Source: an uncultured Pelagibacteraceae bacterium
GTDB taxonomy: Bacteria > Pseudomonadota > Alphaproteobacteria > Pelagibacterales > Pelagibacteraceae
Assembly (NCBI GenBank): GCA_902596355.1
Contig: CACJTS010000005.1
Span: forward strand, 1-64,000
Direction of reading: 5' to 3'
DNA length: 64,000 bases
Under the pieces are notes generated by a model. The model worked only from the letters and a program-made list of their open reading frames with translations. It was not told the DNA's origin and ran no database searches. The position numbers and the translations under genes were made by a program. Shown here piece by piece: positions 19,900 to 28,669 of this stretch. Positions within the stretch are counted from its first letter, which is position 1, and every line of letters starts with the position of its first letter.

Positions 19900-20646
19900 C
19901 TAATTTTTATGCTTAACCATAGTTGAATGAGCCAAAATTAAGTTAGGATCTAAAAATACTTTTGAGGATTTTACATTTTCAAATGATTTGAATGCAAAAA
20001 TAGCAATAGGGAGCTCTGTACAACCTAAAATAATTTTTTTACACTTAAATTTAATTAAGGAGTCAATTGCAGGTTTAATTGCTTTTGCAGCGGCTTTCAC
20101 ATTACCCATTTTAACTAATTTAATAGCTTTATTAACAGACAATTTTTGTATTCTTTTAGATGGCTCTATTATTTCATAATCTTTGTCAAAAAATTTTTTA
20201 TAAACCCCAGTTTTAAGGGTACCCTCAGTTGCCAGGAGACCAACTTTAGAGTTTTTCTTGCATTTTTTTTTCGTAAATTTAAAAACTTCTTTTGGCATAT
20301 TAATTATTGGAATATTGATTTTTTTTTGTAAATCATCGAACCAATAATGAGCCGTATTACAAGGTATTACTATAAATTTACATTTATTCTTTTCTAGAAG
20401 CTTACAACCTTTGAGCAAACTCTTTAAAACTTTGTTATATTTTTCTTTACTTTTTTTATTTGTAGATTTGTTTGAAAGATTTTTAGTTTGAGAACCTATA
20501 GATTCAGGTCTACCTGGAATATTTGATTTGTTATAAAGTAAAAATAGTGGATACTCTTGATCAATCTTTCCTCTATTTAGAACCGCAAGCTTGTTACAAA
20601 AATCAAGACCAGCTTGGGTTCCCATTCCACCTAAAATTCCAATCAT
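19900..20646 (-). CDS. Aspartate/glutamate racemase family protein
   Basis: This 248-residue protein has the two-cysteine catalytic pattern of PLP-independent racemases: C96 in VIPCNTAHYW and C209 in ILGCTELP. The N-terminus, MIGILGGMGTQAG, is diagnostic for the aspartate racemase branch. It would interconvert L- and D-aspartate or a related amino acid in the cytoplasm. Being outside any murein operon, it is less likely to be MurI, but that cannot be excluded by sequence alone. Confidence 0.85.
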   Translation of the reverse strand: MIGILGGMGTQAGLDFCNKLAVLNRGKIDQEYPLFLLYNKSNIPGRPESIGSQTKNLSNKSTNKKSKEKYNKVLKSLLKGCKLLEKNKCKFIVIPCNTAHYWFDDLQKKINIPIINMPKEVFKFTKKKCKKNSKVGLLATEGTLKTGVYKKFFDKDYEIIEPSKRIQKLSVNKAIKLVKMGNVKAAAKAIKPAIDSLIKFKCKKIILGCTELPIAIFAFKSFENVKSSKVFLDPNLILAHSTMVKHKN

Positions 20647-20723
20647 ATTTTTGATTAATTTATTAATTTTTTAATTTAATTCTATAATAAATAATTATGG
20701 TTAAAGATTGTTATTAATTAAGG

Positions 20724-20773
20724 TATTGGCTGAATATTAAGTTTGTTATTACAAATAAAATTTTCAGCCAATA
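20724..20773 (-). other. Inverted repeat downstream of the cold-shock gene
   Basis: An 11-base perfect inverted repeat (TATTGGCTGAA at 20724-20734 and its complement at 20763-20773) encloses 28 AT-rich bases. It begins 12 bases after the stop of the cold-shock gene, read on the minus strand. There is no clear T-run after it, so it may be a weak terminator or a 3-prime stabilising stem for a highly expressed mRNA. Confidence 0.5.
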
Positions 20774-20785
20774 GGAAGTGTGAAA

Positions 20786-20992
20786 TTATGCAGTTTTTAA
20801 GTTAACTGCTGAAGGACCTTTAGGACCATCTTCAACATCGAAAGTCAAAGCTTGACCCTCATCTAAACCGTTCATACCAGCGTCTCTTACTGCTGAAACA
20901 TGTACAAACACATCTTTTTCTTTATCTTCTCTTTCAATAAAACCAAAACCTTTGGTTGGATTGAACCATTTTACTTTACCTTGTAGACTCAT
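20786..20992 (-). CDS. Cold-shock-domain RNA chaperone (CspA family)
   Basis: This 68-residue single cold-shock domain has RNP1 KGFGFI (14-19) and RNP2 DVFVHVSA (27-34). It binds single-stranded RNA or DNA and melts structures in mRNA. The gene is monocistronic with AT-rich sequence on both sides. A TTGACA-like hexamer on the minus strand at 21073-21078, about 80 bases upstream of the start, could be a promoter element and would give the long leader usual for csp genes. Confidence 0.95.
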   Translation of the reverse strand: MSLQGKVKWFNPTKGFGFIEREDKEKDVFVHVSAVRDAGMNGLDEGQALTFDVEDGPKGPSAVNLKTA

Positions 20993-21107
20993 ATTTATCT
21001 TCTTACTTTTGTTATATTTAATTATTACTTATAATTAAGTAATATTGGCTTTCTTTAGATTTTATTGGGTTTTGTCAACAAAATAGATTAACTATTAAAA
21101 TAATTTT

Positions 21108-21575
21108 TTAAATATCATCAATAAGCTTAGTTAAATAAACAGAATTGATGTCTTCCTTATAGTGTGCAAAAGGTTCGCACACGTCGAAACCAGTTTTTCT
21201 GAAAAGTTTTCTTGCTGGTATAAAAAAATCACTTGCTCCTGTTTCAATACTTAATCTTTTAATTTTAAGCTTTTTAGCTTCATTGATTAAATGATTAATT
21301 ACATTAATTCCTTGGCCTTGCTTTCTAAAATCATCATGAATTCTTATAGATTTAAATTCTCCGTGTTCTTTATCTAAAAATTTTAAAGCACCACAACCGA
21401 TCAGTTTTTTATCATCCCATAAACTCCAAAATTTAATTGATGGTACTTTTAAACCAGGAATATCTAGGACGTGAGCACTTCCCTCTGGAGAGGCAGCTCT
21501 CAGCTCAATAAAATGTTTGGTTAGAAGCTCATTAACTTCTGGATTATCAAAATTACCTTCTATTGATTTTAACAT
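21108..21575 (-). CDS. GNAT-family N-acetyltransferase
   Basis: This 155-residue protein has the GNAT core. The acetyl-CoA loop is RIHDDFRKQGQGINVINHLI (R/Q-x-x-G-x-G/A type), and the C-terminal GFDVCEPFAHYKED follows. It transfers an acetyl group to an unknown amine. It starts right after the purK stop and so is the last gene of a purE-purK-GNAT operon. Its substrate need not be related to purines. Confidence 0.85.
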   Translation of the reverse strand: MLKSIEGNFDNPEVNELLTKHFIELRAASPEGSAHVLDIPGLKVPSIKFWSLWDDKKLIGCGALKFLDKEHGEFKSIRIHDDFRKQGQGINVINHLINEAKKLKIKRLSIETGASDFFIPARKLFRKTGFDVCEPFAHYKEDINSVYLTKLIDDI

Positions 21576-22622
21576 TTATACTAAAGTTGTGATATGTCCC
21601 ATTTTTCTTTTTTCTTTTATATCTTTTTTTAAATAATCAAAGAAAAATTCGTTATCATTTAACTTTTGCATATTTCTATAATAAGTAATCTGATCGCCAA
21701 GCAAATTCATCATTTTAGCATTAGATATTTTTTTTAAAGGAATTTGTTCCAAACCACAAACAGCTCTCACATGATTTTCAAATTGACTTACATTAAAAGC
21801 ATTTATTGTTAGGTGTCCTGAGTTATGTACTCTAGGTGCAATTTCATTAACGTAAAGATTATCATTTCTATCAATAAAAAATTCTACACATAAAGTTCCT
21901 ACATATTTAAGTTCTTCAGCAATTAACATTGCCCAATCTTTAGATTGAATAAAAATCTTTTCATTAATTTCAGCAGGTATTTTTGAATATTTCAAAATTT
22001 GATCTTCGTGAGTGTTTTCTATTGGTTCATAAATTTCATACTTATTATTACTAAATCTTGTAATTATAACTGAAATTTCTTTTTTTAACTTTACAAGTTT
22101 TTCAAGAATATATCCTTTTGAAAAATCAATATTCAATGAATTAAGTTCGTTACTTGATTTAATTGGATATTGACCTTTGCCATCATAACCAAGTGTTGTT
22201 GTTTTTAATATTCCTGGTAAAAAATCTTCCAAAGCATCTATGTCAGATTTTTTTTCAATTGAAACATATCTTGTTGTTCTAATATTTAATTTATTAACAA
22301 AATCTTTTTCAGCTAATCGATGTTGAATTAATCTGTTAATTGATGGTTTTGGCAAAACAGTTTTAAATTTATTTATTTCATTTAATGTTTCAAATGGAAT
22401 ATTTTCAAATTCATAAGTGACTAAATCAACCAGATTTATAAATTCTGATATTTTTTCCTTATTATCATAACTTGAATTAACGAATTGATTGCAAAAATTT
22501 TGTGCTGGTGCATCTATATCATTACAAAAAACAACAGTTTTAACATTCAATTTTTTAGCTGCTATTGCAAGCATACTCCCAAGTTGACCACCCCCAATGA
22601 TTCCAAGAGTAATTTCAGACAT
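21576..22622 (-). CDS. purK: 5-(carboxyamino)imidazole ribonucleotide synthase
   Basis: This 348-residue ATP-grasp enzyme makes N5-CAIR from AIR, bicarbonate and ATP. The N-terminus, LGIIGGGQLGSML, is typical for PurK. The ATP-grasp centre TTLGYDGKGQY and the metal-binding EIAPRVHNSGH are both visible. It is co-transcribed with purE, whose stop lies 1 base upstream, and together they carry out purine ring carboxylation. Confidence 0.95.
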   Translation of the reverse strand: MSEITLGIIGGGQLGSMLAIAAKKLNVKTVVFCNDIDAPAQNFCNQFVNSSYDNKEKISEFINLVDLVTYEFENIPFETLNEINKFKTVLPKPSINRLIQHRLAEKDFVNKLNIRTTRYVSIEKKSDIDALEDFLPGILKTTTLGYDGKGQYPIKSSNELNSLNIDFSKGYILEKLVKLKKEISVIITRFSNNKYEIYEPIENTHEDQILKYSKIPAEINEKIFIQSKDWAMLIAEELKYVGTLCVEFFIDRNDNLYVNEIAPRVHNSGHLTINAFNVSQFENHVRAVCGLEQIPLKKISNAKMMNLLGDQITYYRNMQKLNDNEFFFDYLKKDIKEKRKMGHITTLV

Positions 22623-22623
22623 T

Positions 22624-23115
22624 TTATTTTGGAGATTTCTTTACCGATTTAGTTTGTGATGTTCTAAAATTTTTAAGTTTTTTTCGAACATTTAAATCAT
22701 TATTGGCAATTATTGCTCCAGCTAATAAAGCTGCATTAATGGCACCATCCTCTCCTATAGCAAGTGTACCTACAGGTATGCCTTTAGGCATTTGTACAAT
22801 TGATAACAAACTATCCAAACCTTTAAGTTTTTTACTTTCAACAGGAACACCAAGTACTGGCACATGTGTAAGTGCTGATACCATACCTGGAAGATGAGCA
22901 GATCCTCCGGCACCCGCAATAATTACTCCTATACTATTTTGCTCAACTTTTGCAGCATATTCATACATTCTTTGTGGTGTTCTGTGAGCAGATATAATTT
23001 TTGTTTCAAATGAAACTCCAATTTTTTTTAGGGTTTTTTCGGCTAGTTTCATTACTTTATAGTCAGATTGACTTCCCATTATGATTGAAACTTTTAATTT
23101 ACTATTTTTTTTCAT
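22624..23115 (-). CDS. purE: N5-CAIR mutase
   Basis: This 163-residue class I PurE has GSQSD (14-18), SAHRTP and the glycine-rich AGAGGSAHLPGMVSA. It converts N5-CAIR to CAIR, the step after PurK. The C-terminal tail is lysine-rich. It is the first gene of the purE-purK-GNAT operon and is divergent from the M19-like gene across about 90 AT-rich bases. Confidence 0.96.
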   Translation of the reverse strand: MKKNSKLKVSIIMGSQSDYKVMKLAEKTLKKIGVSFETKIISAHRTPQRMYEYAAKVEQNSIGVIIAGAGGSAHLPGMVSALTHVPVLGVPVESKKLKGLDSLLSIVQMPKGIPVGTLAIGEDGAINAALLAGAIIANNDLNVRKKLKNFRTSQTKSVKKSPK

Positions 23116-23209
23116 GAAAATTGATCAATCTGTTTATTTCAAAATTAACTTAAAATTTCAATAAAATTAATAGTATTTAAAATACATATTGATTAGAGTT
23201 AAGCATACT

Positions 23210-24175
23210 ATGAATTATAAAATCGATAATCTTCAATATTGTAATTGGTCTAGGAAAATCTTTGAGATAAATAGATCTGCCGGATTAGATGCTGTCCATG
23301 TTACCATTGTCTACCATGAAGATTTTGATGAATTACAACTTGAAATTAAAAAATGGGAAAAATTATTTCATGAAAATTCTGATTTAATTTTTCTTGGTAA
23401 GAATTTCCAAGATATTGATAAAGCTAATAAAGAAAACAAAACTGCAATATTTTTTGGTTTTCAAAACTGTTCACCAATTGAGGATGACATAAATCTTGTT
23501 GAAAAGGTTCATCAATTAGGATGCAGATTTATGCAACTTACTTATAATAACCAGTCTTTGCTAGCAACAGGTTGTTATGAAAAAGTAGATAGCGGAGTTA
23601 CAAATTTTGGACGTGAGGTTATAAAGGAAATGAATAGAGTTGGTCTTGTAGTTGACATGTCACATTCTGCAGAAAAAAGTACTCTAGATGCAATTGAATT
23701 CAGTGAAAAACCAATAGCAATTACTCATGCTAATCCTTCTTTTTGGCATCCAGCTAAAAGAAATAAATCCTCAGATTTATTAAAAATTTTGAGTGATAGT
23801 GGTGGTATGTTGGGTTTATCACTATACCCTCATCACTTAAAAGATAACACAAATTGTACTCTAGATAGTTTTTGTGAAATGGTGGCAAAAACAGCAGAAA
23901 TAATGGATGTAAAAAAAATAGGAATAGGATCAGATCTTTGTTTAGATCATCCAGATACTGTTGTTGAATGGATGAGAAATGGTTCTTGGTCTAAAAGTAA
24001 AAATTATGGTGAAGGTTCGAAAAATAAACCAGGTTTTCCTAAACAACCTGACTGGTTTCTTGATGCAAGAGGGTTCTCAAATATTGAAAAAGGTCTAAAA
24101 AAAGCTGGTTTTTCAGATACCGAGACACATGGAATACTTGGAAATAACTGGTACAATTTTTATAAAACTATTTAA
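23210..24175 (+). CDS. M19 (membrane dipeptidase) family protein with an incomplete metal site
   Basis: This protein of about 321 residues belongs to the renal dipeptidase/amidohydrolase family. The C-terminal metal-site parts are intact: VDMSH and ITHANPSFWHP supply histidines, and IGIGSDL an aspartate. However, the N-terminal H-x-D pair is absent (the region reads IDNLQYCNW), and the bridging glutamate segment, normally G-x-E-G, reads GFQNCSP with Q. A one-metal or altered reaction is therefore likely. I start it at the ATG at 23210 rather than the TTG at 23189, because homology begins there. It is the first gene of a four-gene cassette with two uncharacterised proteins and a miniprotein. 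Confidence 0.8.
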   Translation: MNYKIDNLQYCNWSRKIFEINRSAGLDAVHVTIVYHEDFDELQLEIKKWEKLFHENSDLIFLGKNFQDIDKANKENKTAIFFGFQNCSPIEDDINLVEKVHQLGCRFMQLTYNNQSLLATGCYEKVDSGVTNFGREVIKEMNRVGLVVDMSHSAEKSTLDAIEFSEKPIAITHANPSFWHPAKRNKSSDLLKILSDSGGMLGLSLYPHHLKDNTNCTLDSFCEMVAKTAEIMDVKKIGIGSDLCLDHPDTVVEWMRNGSWSKSKNYGEGSKNKPGFPKQPDWFLDARGFSNIEKGLKKAGFSDTETHGILGNNWYNFYKTI

Positions 24176-24177
24176 TT

Positions 24178-25839
24178 ATGAAAGTTGAATTAAGAGACCC
24201 GAATAAGATAATGAAATTATCTAGGCTAGGATCTTTTCATCAATCAAAATTATCTTTTTTAAGAAGTTTTCTTAATGAATTTAAAGAGTGGGAGTATAAA
24301 AGAGATTTATTTAATTTAAATGAAAATGGTTTTGGAGAAGCTGTTTATTCATTTAAAAAAAATAAAAGAGTTTATTCTTTAATTTGTTTTGCAAATGAAA
24401 TCAAAGATGAAGAAAGATCAGACAGAGTTATTGCAACAAAATGGGATGCAGCTTTTACATTACATGACGGAGTTCCTACAAAAAAAGACATTGAAAGATT
24501 AAAAAATGAAGTTCCAAAACAAGAAGTTGGCAGACTTTCTTATAAAGAATTAACTTTATCGAGAGCAAACAAATCAGTAAGAATTTATAATCATGTAGTT
24601 GAAAGTTTGAGCAAAGGTCAGCAGCCAGATTTAAACTTATTATCAAAAGTAGGCTATTTATATAGGACTACAGCAGTATATGGCTCAGGCAAATTTGGTC
24701 TTGCAGATCGATTTAGAATTAAAAATCGTGAAGAAATTAATGGTCCATTCAGATTAGAAATGATGTTGGTTTATTTGGTAAGACAATTCACTTTTGATCA
24801 AGTTAATCATGTTGCTTATCATAAAAATCCAAAAACAGCTGTTAAGCTAGATGATAATATTTGTAAAAACTTGGGAATAGGTAATTCCACAGGCTTGGGT
24901 ATGGCTCCATTTATAGTCAATCACCCAACTCTATTAAATAATTGGATTTTAAGTAGAGAAAAAGCACTTAAGAAAATTAGAGAAATCAAAGATGTAGAAA
25001 GTCAAGATAGCGATTTGTTTATAGATTGTGTAAAAAAATCATTAAAAAATATTACAAGCTGGAATACTGATAGCGAATATCAGCAAAAAAAAATTTCTTC
25101 ATTATTAAAGGATGTTGAAAAATTCTTAAATTTTATAGATAAAGATTTTAATTTTAAGAGTGAATATCCTTTTAACAAAATCTACCAATGGTTAGAGGAC
25201 AATACTTGTGAGGAATGTATTGAATACATAGTTTCAATAATGATGGAACCTTATAACGATATTATAAATCCTTTGGTAAAAGAAATGAGTTCAGACGAAG
25301 AAAAATATTTTAATATTCCAACTTATAGAAAAGTTGATGAATTGCGAAATATCATTGAAGCAAAGTATCCAAACATTTTAGATATTAATTTTGAAGAAAA
25401 AGGAAATAATAAAAACTTTTGGTTTATTTCAAAAAATAAAGAGGAACCTAGATTAGCTAATCGTTTTGAGGAGCATGGATCAGAATTAGAACAGCCTTTA
25501 GCAATAGCAAGAGATATAAAAAAACTTTATGACAAATTATTAGTCTCAAAAAATAGTTTAACTATTGCTGAATTTTTAACATCAAATTCTGAGTTAAGAC
25601 ATGTTGTAAGAAGAGCGTTCATTGTAGAAAAATTTCCTTATTCAGAAATACAAGATAATACAATTGGTAAAGATTTAATGCCAATTGATATGCTTAGACT
25701 AAAATTGTCTTTTTTTGGGGCATTAAAATTTGATCCACGATCTGACAAATGGTTAAGAATTTGCATGTTCCAAGGTGCTCCACTTCCAAATGAGCTAAAA
25801 AGTTATGATGAGCAGTGGGTATATAAAACTAATATTTAA
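24178..25839 (+). CDS. Uncharacterised 553-residue cytoplasmic protein
   Basis: This large soluble protein has no signal peptide and no domain I recognise. It starts 2 bases after the M19-like gene and ends 2 bases before the DUF3726 gene, so it is certainly part of that operon. Distinctive segments are IKMSR-like starts (LSRLGSFHQSKLSFLRSF), YGSGKFGLADR, LVRQFTFDQVNHVAYHKNP and a C-terminal DKWLRICMFQGAPLPNE. It is rich in charged helices, and conserved-looking H/D/E residues leave an enzymatic role open. I recall the same three-gene arrangement in other marine alphaproteobacteria but know of no assigned function. Confidence 0.85.
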   Translation: MKVELRDPNKIMKLSRLGSFHQSKLSFLRSFLNEFKEWEYKRDLFNLNENGFGEAVYSFKKNKRVYSLICFANEIKDEERSDRVIATKWDAAFTLHDGVPTKKDIERLKNEVPKQEVGRLSYKELTLSRANKSVRIYNHVVESLSKGQQPDLNLLSKVGYLYRTTAVYGSGKFGLADRFRIKNREEINGPFRLEMMLVYLVRQFTFDQVNHVAYHKNPKTAVKLDDNICKNLGIGNSTGLGMAPFIVNHPTLLNNWILSREKALKKIREIKDVESQDSDLFIDCVKKSLKNITSWNTDSEYQQKKISSLLKDVEKFLNFIDKDFNFKSEYPFNKIYQWLEDNTCEECIEYIVSIMMEPYNDIINPLVKEMSSDEEKYFNIPTYRKVDELRNIIEAKYPNILDINFEEKGNNKNFWFISKNKEEPRLANRFEEHGSELEQPLAIARDIKKLYDKLLVSKNSLTIAEFLTSNSELRHVVRRAFIVEKFPYSEIQDNTIGKDLMPIDMLRLKLSFFGALKFDPRSDKWLRICMFQGAPLPNELKSYDEQWVYKTNI

Positions 25840-25841
25840 TA

Positions 25842-26453
25842 ATGAAATCACTGAGTGAAATTGAAACTACTGTTAAAAGAGCATCAAAGGCAGCAGGATA
25901 TTCTTGGGGAGTTTCTGAGGAAACAGGAAAAAGTATAAGGTTGTTAGAGCTATTTAGTTTACCAGGTATTAAGCACCTTAATGAATATTTTAATCAAAAA
26001 AATAAAAGTAAATTTGAAAATTTAAATTTAATTAGTGAAATTAATTCTTCATCAAAGAATCCTTACTGTCCAATTACTTTAGGTGTTAGTTTTTTAGATC
26101 AAATAAATGTTTTAGAAAATTTAAAAAAAATTGAATTCAAAAATGTTGCTTATCCAATAATTTTTATTTCCTTCATAAGTCGTTCGTCAGAAATTATTGG
26201 AAAAAAAATTAATGTAAAAATAGATGAAAAAAAAATGCTACTAAATCTAAATGTAAATATTTTTTCAAATTTTATTGATCAAGAATTTCCAAAGATAGCG
26301 AATGAAATTGAGGTCAATCTACTTGAAAATGAAGATAACTTTACAGACAAAGAATGGAATAATTTATACAAGTTATCCGAAGAAACTTTTGTTGAAGAGA
26401 GTGACAGTTTAAAAGAGGGTGCGGCAGGCGCTGGTTTGACTGATAATGACTGA
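25842..26453 (+). CDS. DUF3726 family protein
   Basis: This 203-residue protein begins with the DUF3726 pattern: MKSLSEIETTVKRASKAAGYSWG followed by EETGKSIRLLE. The family has no known function. It lies between the 553-residue protein and a four-cysteine miniprotein, overlapping the latter by 8 bases, which suggests translational coupling. The C-terminus (KEGAAGAGLTDND) is flexible and glycine-rich. Confidence 0.8.
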   Translation: MKSLSEIETTVKRASKAAGYSWGVSEETGKSIRLLELFSLPGIKHLNEYFNQKNKSKFENLNLISEINSSSKNPYCPITLGVSFLDQINVLENLKKIEFKNVAYPIIFISFISRSSEIIGKKINVKIDEKKMLLNLNVNIFSNFIDQEFPKIANEIEVNLLENEDNFTDKEWNNLYKLSEETFVEESDSLKEGAAGAGLTDND

Positions 26454-26613
26454 TAAAACTGATGAAAAAAATCTAAAGGTAGATACTGAAGAATTAAACA
26501 ATATTTGTGATGAATGCAAAGAGGAAGACGAAAGTGTCACTCAAAATTTAATTCTTACTGGGTTTAAATTATGTAAATCTTGTAGAGTGTCTAAGACTAT
26601 TTTTCCGCTTTAA
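26446..26613 (+). CDS. Four-cysteine (zinc-ribbon-like) miniprotein, 55 residues
   Basis: The short open frame starts at the ATG at 26446, inside the last 8 bases of the DUF3726 gene, and ends at 26613. The translation begins MTDKTDEKNLKVDTEE and holds C21-x2-C24 (CDEC) and C43-x2-C46 (CKSC), a C-x2-C-x18-C-x2-C layout expected for a small zinc ribbon. The overlap with the upstream gene and the paired cysteines support it as real. It is a candidate protein-protein or nucleic-acid binding partner for the cassette. Its end overlaps the converging YIP1-like gene by 4 bases. Confidence 0.65.
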   Translation: MTDKTDEKNLKVDTEELNNICDECKEEDESVTQNLILTGFKLCKSCRVSKTIFPL

Positions 26614-27155
26614 CTGATTTGACTTACTGGAAGCATATTCATTCTGCTCATTACAAATGAGATAGATAAAAATGCAATAATTAAAAAAGATAAAAGTATA
26701 ATCCCAAAAGATTTAAAATTAGATTTTAAACTCAATATTTGTTTAGTTGAAATTATTAAACCTGCAAAAATCCAAAACTGTGTAAGAAAAATTATTGGTA
26801 TCATTAAATCTGGTGTGACTGCAAAAAATCTTAATAAACCAGGAGCATGTGCAAATCCAACAGCTGTTAAAACTTTTTTGAATGAAACTTTGGTTTGCTT
26901 ATCAGGAAATAATTTAACTCCAATTACAAAAATAAAAATCGCCCATATTAGCCAAGTAACTATTGCAGTTAGACCAGACATTGCAATAGCTGTTTTAATA
27001 ATTGTATTAGCTGCTACTGCTCCAGCGATACCATCTAGGATCATTATAATACCAGCAAAGTATATTGATGCTTCTCCAAAATTTTTATTGTCCGAATAAA
27101 GAGTTTTGTCTAATTTTATTGACTTAAAAATTATATTTAAAAATTCAGCAAACAT
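26610..27155 (-). CDS. YIP1-family integral membrane protein
   Basis: This 181-residue protein has about five transmembrane segments (for example AGIIMILDGIAGAVAANTII, LIWAIFIFVIGVKLF, MIPIIFLTQFWIFAGLIIS). The GFAHAPGLLRF segment after the second hydrophobic hairpin is typical for bacterial YIP1/Yip domains. The function is unknown, probably a membrane-organising or transport accessory role. Its ATG overlaps by one base the stop of a 36-residue membrane peptide gene upstream. Confidence 0.75.
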   Translation of the reverse strand: MFAEFLNIIFKSIKLDKTLYSDNKNFGEASIYFAGIIMILDGIAGAVAANTIIKTAIAMSGLTAIVTWLIWAIFIFVIGVKLFPDKQTKVSFKKVLTAVGFAHAPGLLRFFAVTPDLMIPIIFLTQFWIFAGLIISTKQILSLKSNFKSFGIILLSFLIIAFLSISFVMSRMNMLPVSQIS

Positions 27156-27265
27156 TAATTTTTTTTGTTTTTATTTTTTTGAGCCTTATAAGAAACAATT
27201 AATGGAAATATTATTAAAGCAATAGCAATGATAATGCAAACTGCTATTAGAAAACTTTTGGTCAT
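27155..27265 (-). CDS. 36-residue single-pass membrane peptide
   Basis: The frame starts at the ATG complement at 27263-27265 and its stop TAA shares one base with the YIP1-like ATG. The translation is MTKSFLIAVC followed by a run of I, A, L, F and V to about residue 24 and a lysine-rich tail. It is a typical tiny membrane protein with a cytoplasmic basic end. The TAATG junction suggests translational coupling to the YIP1-like gene. It begins 10 bases after a terminator, so expression may come by read-through or from a promoter buried in that region. Confidence 0.55.
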   Translation of the reverse strand: MTKSFLIAVCIIIAIALIIFPLIVSYKAQKNKNKKN

Positions 27266-27274
27266 TAGAATTGA

Positions 27275-27302
27275 AAAGGGGAGCTGAAATTAGCTCCCCT
27301 TT
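27275..27302 (-). terminator. Intrinsic terminator of the transporter/MetF/DmdA-like operon
   Basis: An AAGGGGAGCT arm (27276-27285) pairs perfectly with 27292-27301 around a 6-base loop, with one further A-T pair at 27275/27302. On the minus strand the stem is followed by a short T-run. It lies 9 bases after the stop of the DmdA-like gene, and its G/C richness stands out in this AT-rich DNA. Confidence 0.85.
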
Positions 27303-27310
27303 AATAATTT

Positions 27311-28669
27311 TTAGCCTTTTACAACTTCTCTTGTATTAGCGTTGAAAGACTCTTTGAATGGAATATCCACCACAACAGCATCCACAGGTGTTCCTGGAGT
27401 GTCCGAATATTTTTCAGGAAGATGAACTTTAAACTTAGTTCCAACTTTACCTTTTGGAAATCCATTAGGGTTTAAAGTTCCGTCAAACGGAACATATCCC
27501 ATTGCTATATTAGTTTTCTTCTCTGGGTGCCACCATGGTGAAGTAATAAATCCAACTGGATCTCCACCGCTTTCTGGTGATACCAACCAAAAGTCAGGCG
27601 CATAATCGTCAATAGGCTTACCACCCAACTCCATTCCAACTAATTGAAGTTTATAAGGTTTTTTTCCAGCTTTTATTTCTGCTCCCATTTTCTCCAAAGC
27701 AGCTTTACCAACATAATCAGCTTTTTTATTCCATTCACCTTTACCAGATAATGAAACTTGGTAACCTAAATTACATTGGAAAGGATTATGTTGTTGATCC
27801 ATGTCTTGTCCCCAAGAAAGAATACCTGCTTGTATTCTTCTATGGTGTGCAGGCGCTATAACCATCAAGTTATGTTTTTTTCCTGCATCTAATACTGCAT
27901 TCCACATATCTTCAGCATATAAAGTTGCATTTCTTAAGTATATCTCATAACCAGCTTCTCCTGAAAAACCAGATTGAGAAATTACACAACTTCTACCACC
28001 AATTGTTGCTTCCGCTAATCCATAGAAAGGCATATTATCAAAATCAACTTGATCTCCACAAAGGTCTTTCATTAAAGCTTTTGATTTAGGACCTTGAATT
28101 TGTACTGGACATGCATCAATTTCTTCAATAGTGCAATTAAATCTTCCATCTGCATTAACTCCTTGCAAATACATTCCAATATCAGAGTCTGATAATGAAA
28201 ACCAAAATTCATCTTCTGAAATTCTTAAAAGAATAGGATCATTTAAAACTCCTCCATAAGCATTACATAAGATTACATATCTTGCTCTCATGGGAGAAAT
28301 TTTTGTTGCGTCTCTAGTTATTACGTAATCAGTGAATTTTTCTGCATCTGGACCTTTAACTCTTATTTGTCTTTCAACAGCAACGTTCCACATTGTTACA
28401 TGGTTTACGATAGCATCATATTCAACCATCGCTCCACCATCTTCAGGTTTTACATAGCCTCTTGGATGATAAATTCGATTGTATACAGTTGCTCTCCAAC
28501 AACCAGCCTGCATTGATAAATGCCAATAAGGTGATTTTCTTACCCTTGTTGAAATTAATAATTCAACTTTAGTTGGCCCACTTTGTCTTAAATTGTATGG
28601 TACTTCTCTATCAGACTGATCAACAGAAGTAGCATGATGTACTTTAGTATAGTCAAATTCTTTAGACAT
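27311..28669 (-). CDS. DmdA-like GcvT-family THF-dependent demethylase
   Basis: This 452-residue GcvT-fold protein resembles DMSP demethylase in its core: VERQIRVKGPDAEKF, YGGVLNDPILLRI, WFSLSDSDIGMYLQG, VQIQGPKSKAL and SGFSGEAGYEIYL. DmdA itself is about 370 residues; this one carries an extra N-terminal strip and a longer C-terminal barrel, so it is probably a paralogue with another substrate. DmdA-type enzymes move a methyl group to THF as 5-methyl-THF, and the overlapping upstream metF would then oxidise it. The operon's betaine-type binding protein suggests a methylated sulphonium or quaternary ammonium substrate. Substrate assignment is inference; the THF-dependent methyltransferase family is solid. 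Confidence 0.8.
   Translation of the reverse strand: MSKEFDYTKVHHATSVDQSDREVPYNLRQSGPTKVELLISTRVRKSPYWHLSMQAGCWRATVYNRIYHPRGYVKPEDGGAMVEYDAIVNHVTMWNVAVERQIRVKGPDAEKFTDYVITRDATKISPMRARYVILCNAYGGVLNDPILLRISEDEFWFSLSDSDIGMYLQGVNADGRFNCTIEEIDACPVQIQGPKSKALMKDLCGDQVDFDNMPFYGLAEATIGGRSCVISQSGFSGEAGYEIYLRNATLYAEDMWNAVLDAGKKHNLMVIAPAHHRRIQAGILSWGQDMDQQHNPFQCNLGYQVSLSGKGEWNKKADYVGKAALEKMGAEIKAGKKPYKLQLVGMELGGKPIDDYAPDFWLVSPESGGDPVGFITSPWWHPEKKTNIAMGYVPFDGTLNPNGFPKGKVGTKFKVHLPEKYSDTPGTPVDAVVVDIPFKESFNANTREVVKG

Noticed and set aside
27311-28669. Canonical DMSP demethylase DmdA
   Set aside because: The core motifs are similar, but the protein is about 80 residues longer with different ends, and the operon carries its own betaine-type binding protein and metF. 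I call it DmdA-like only.
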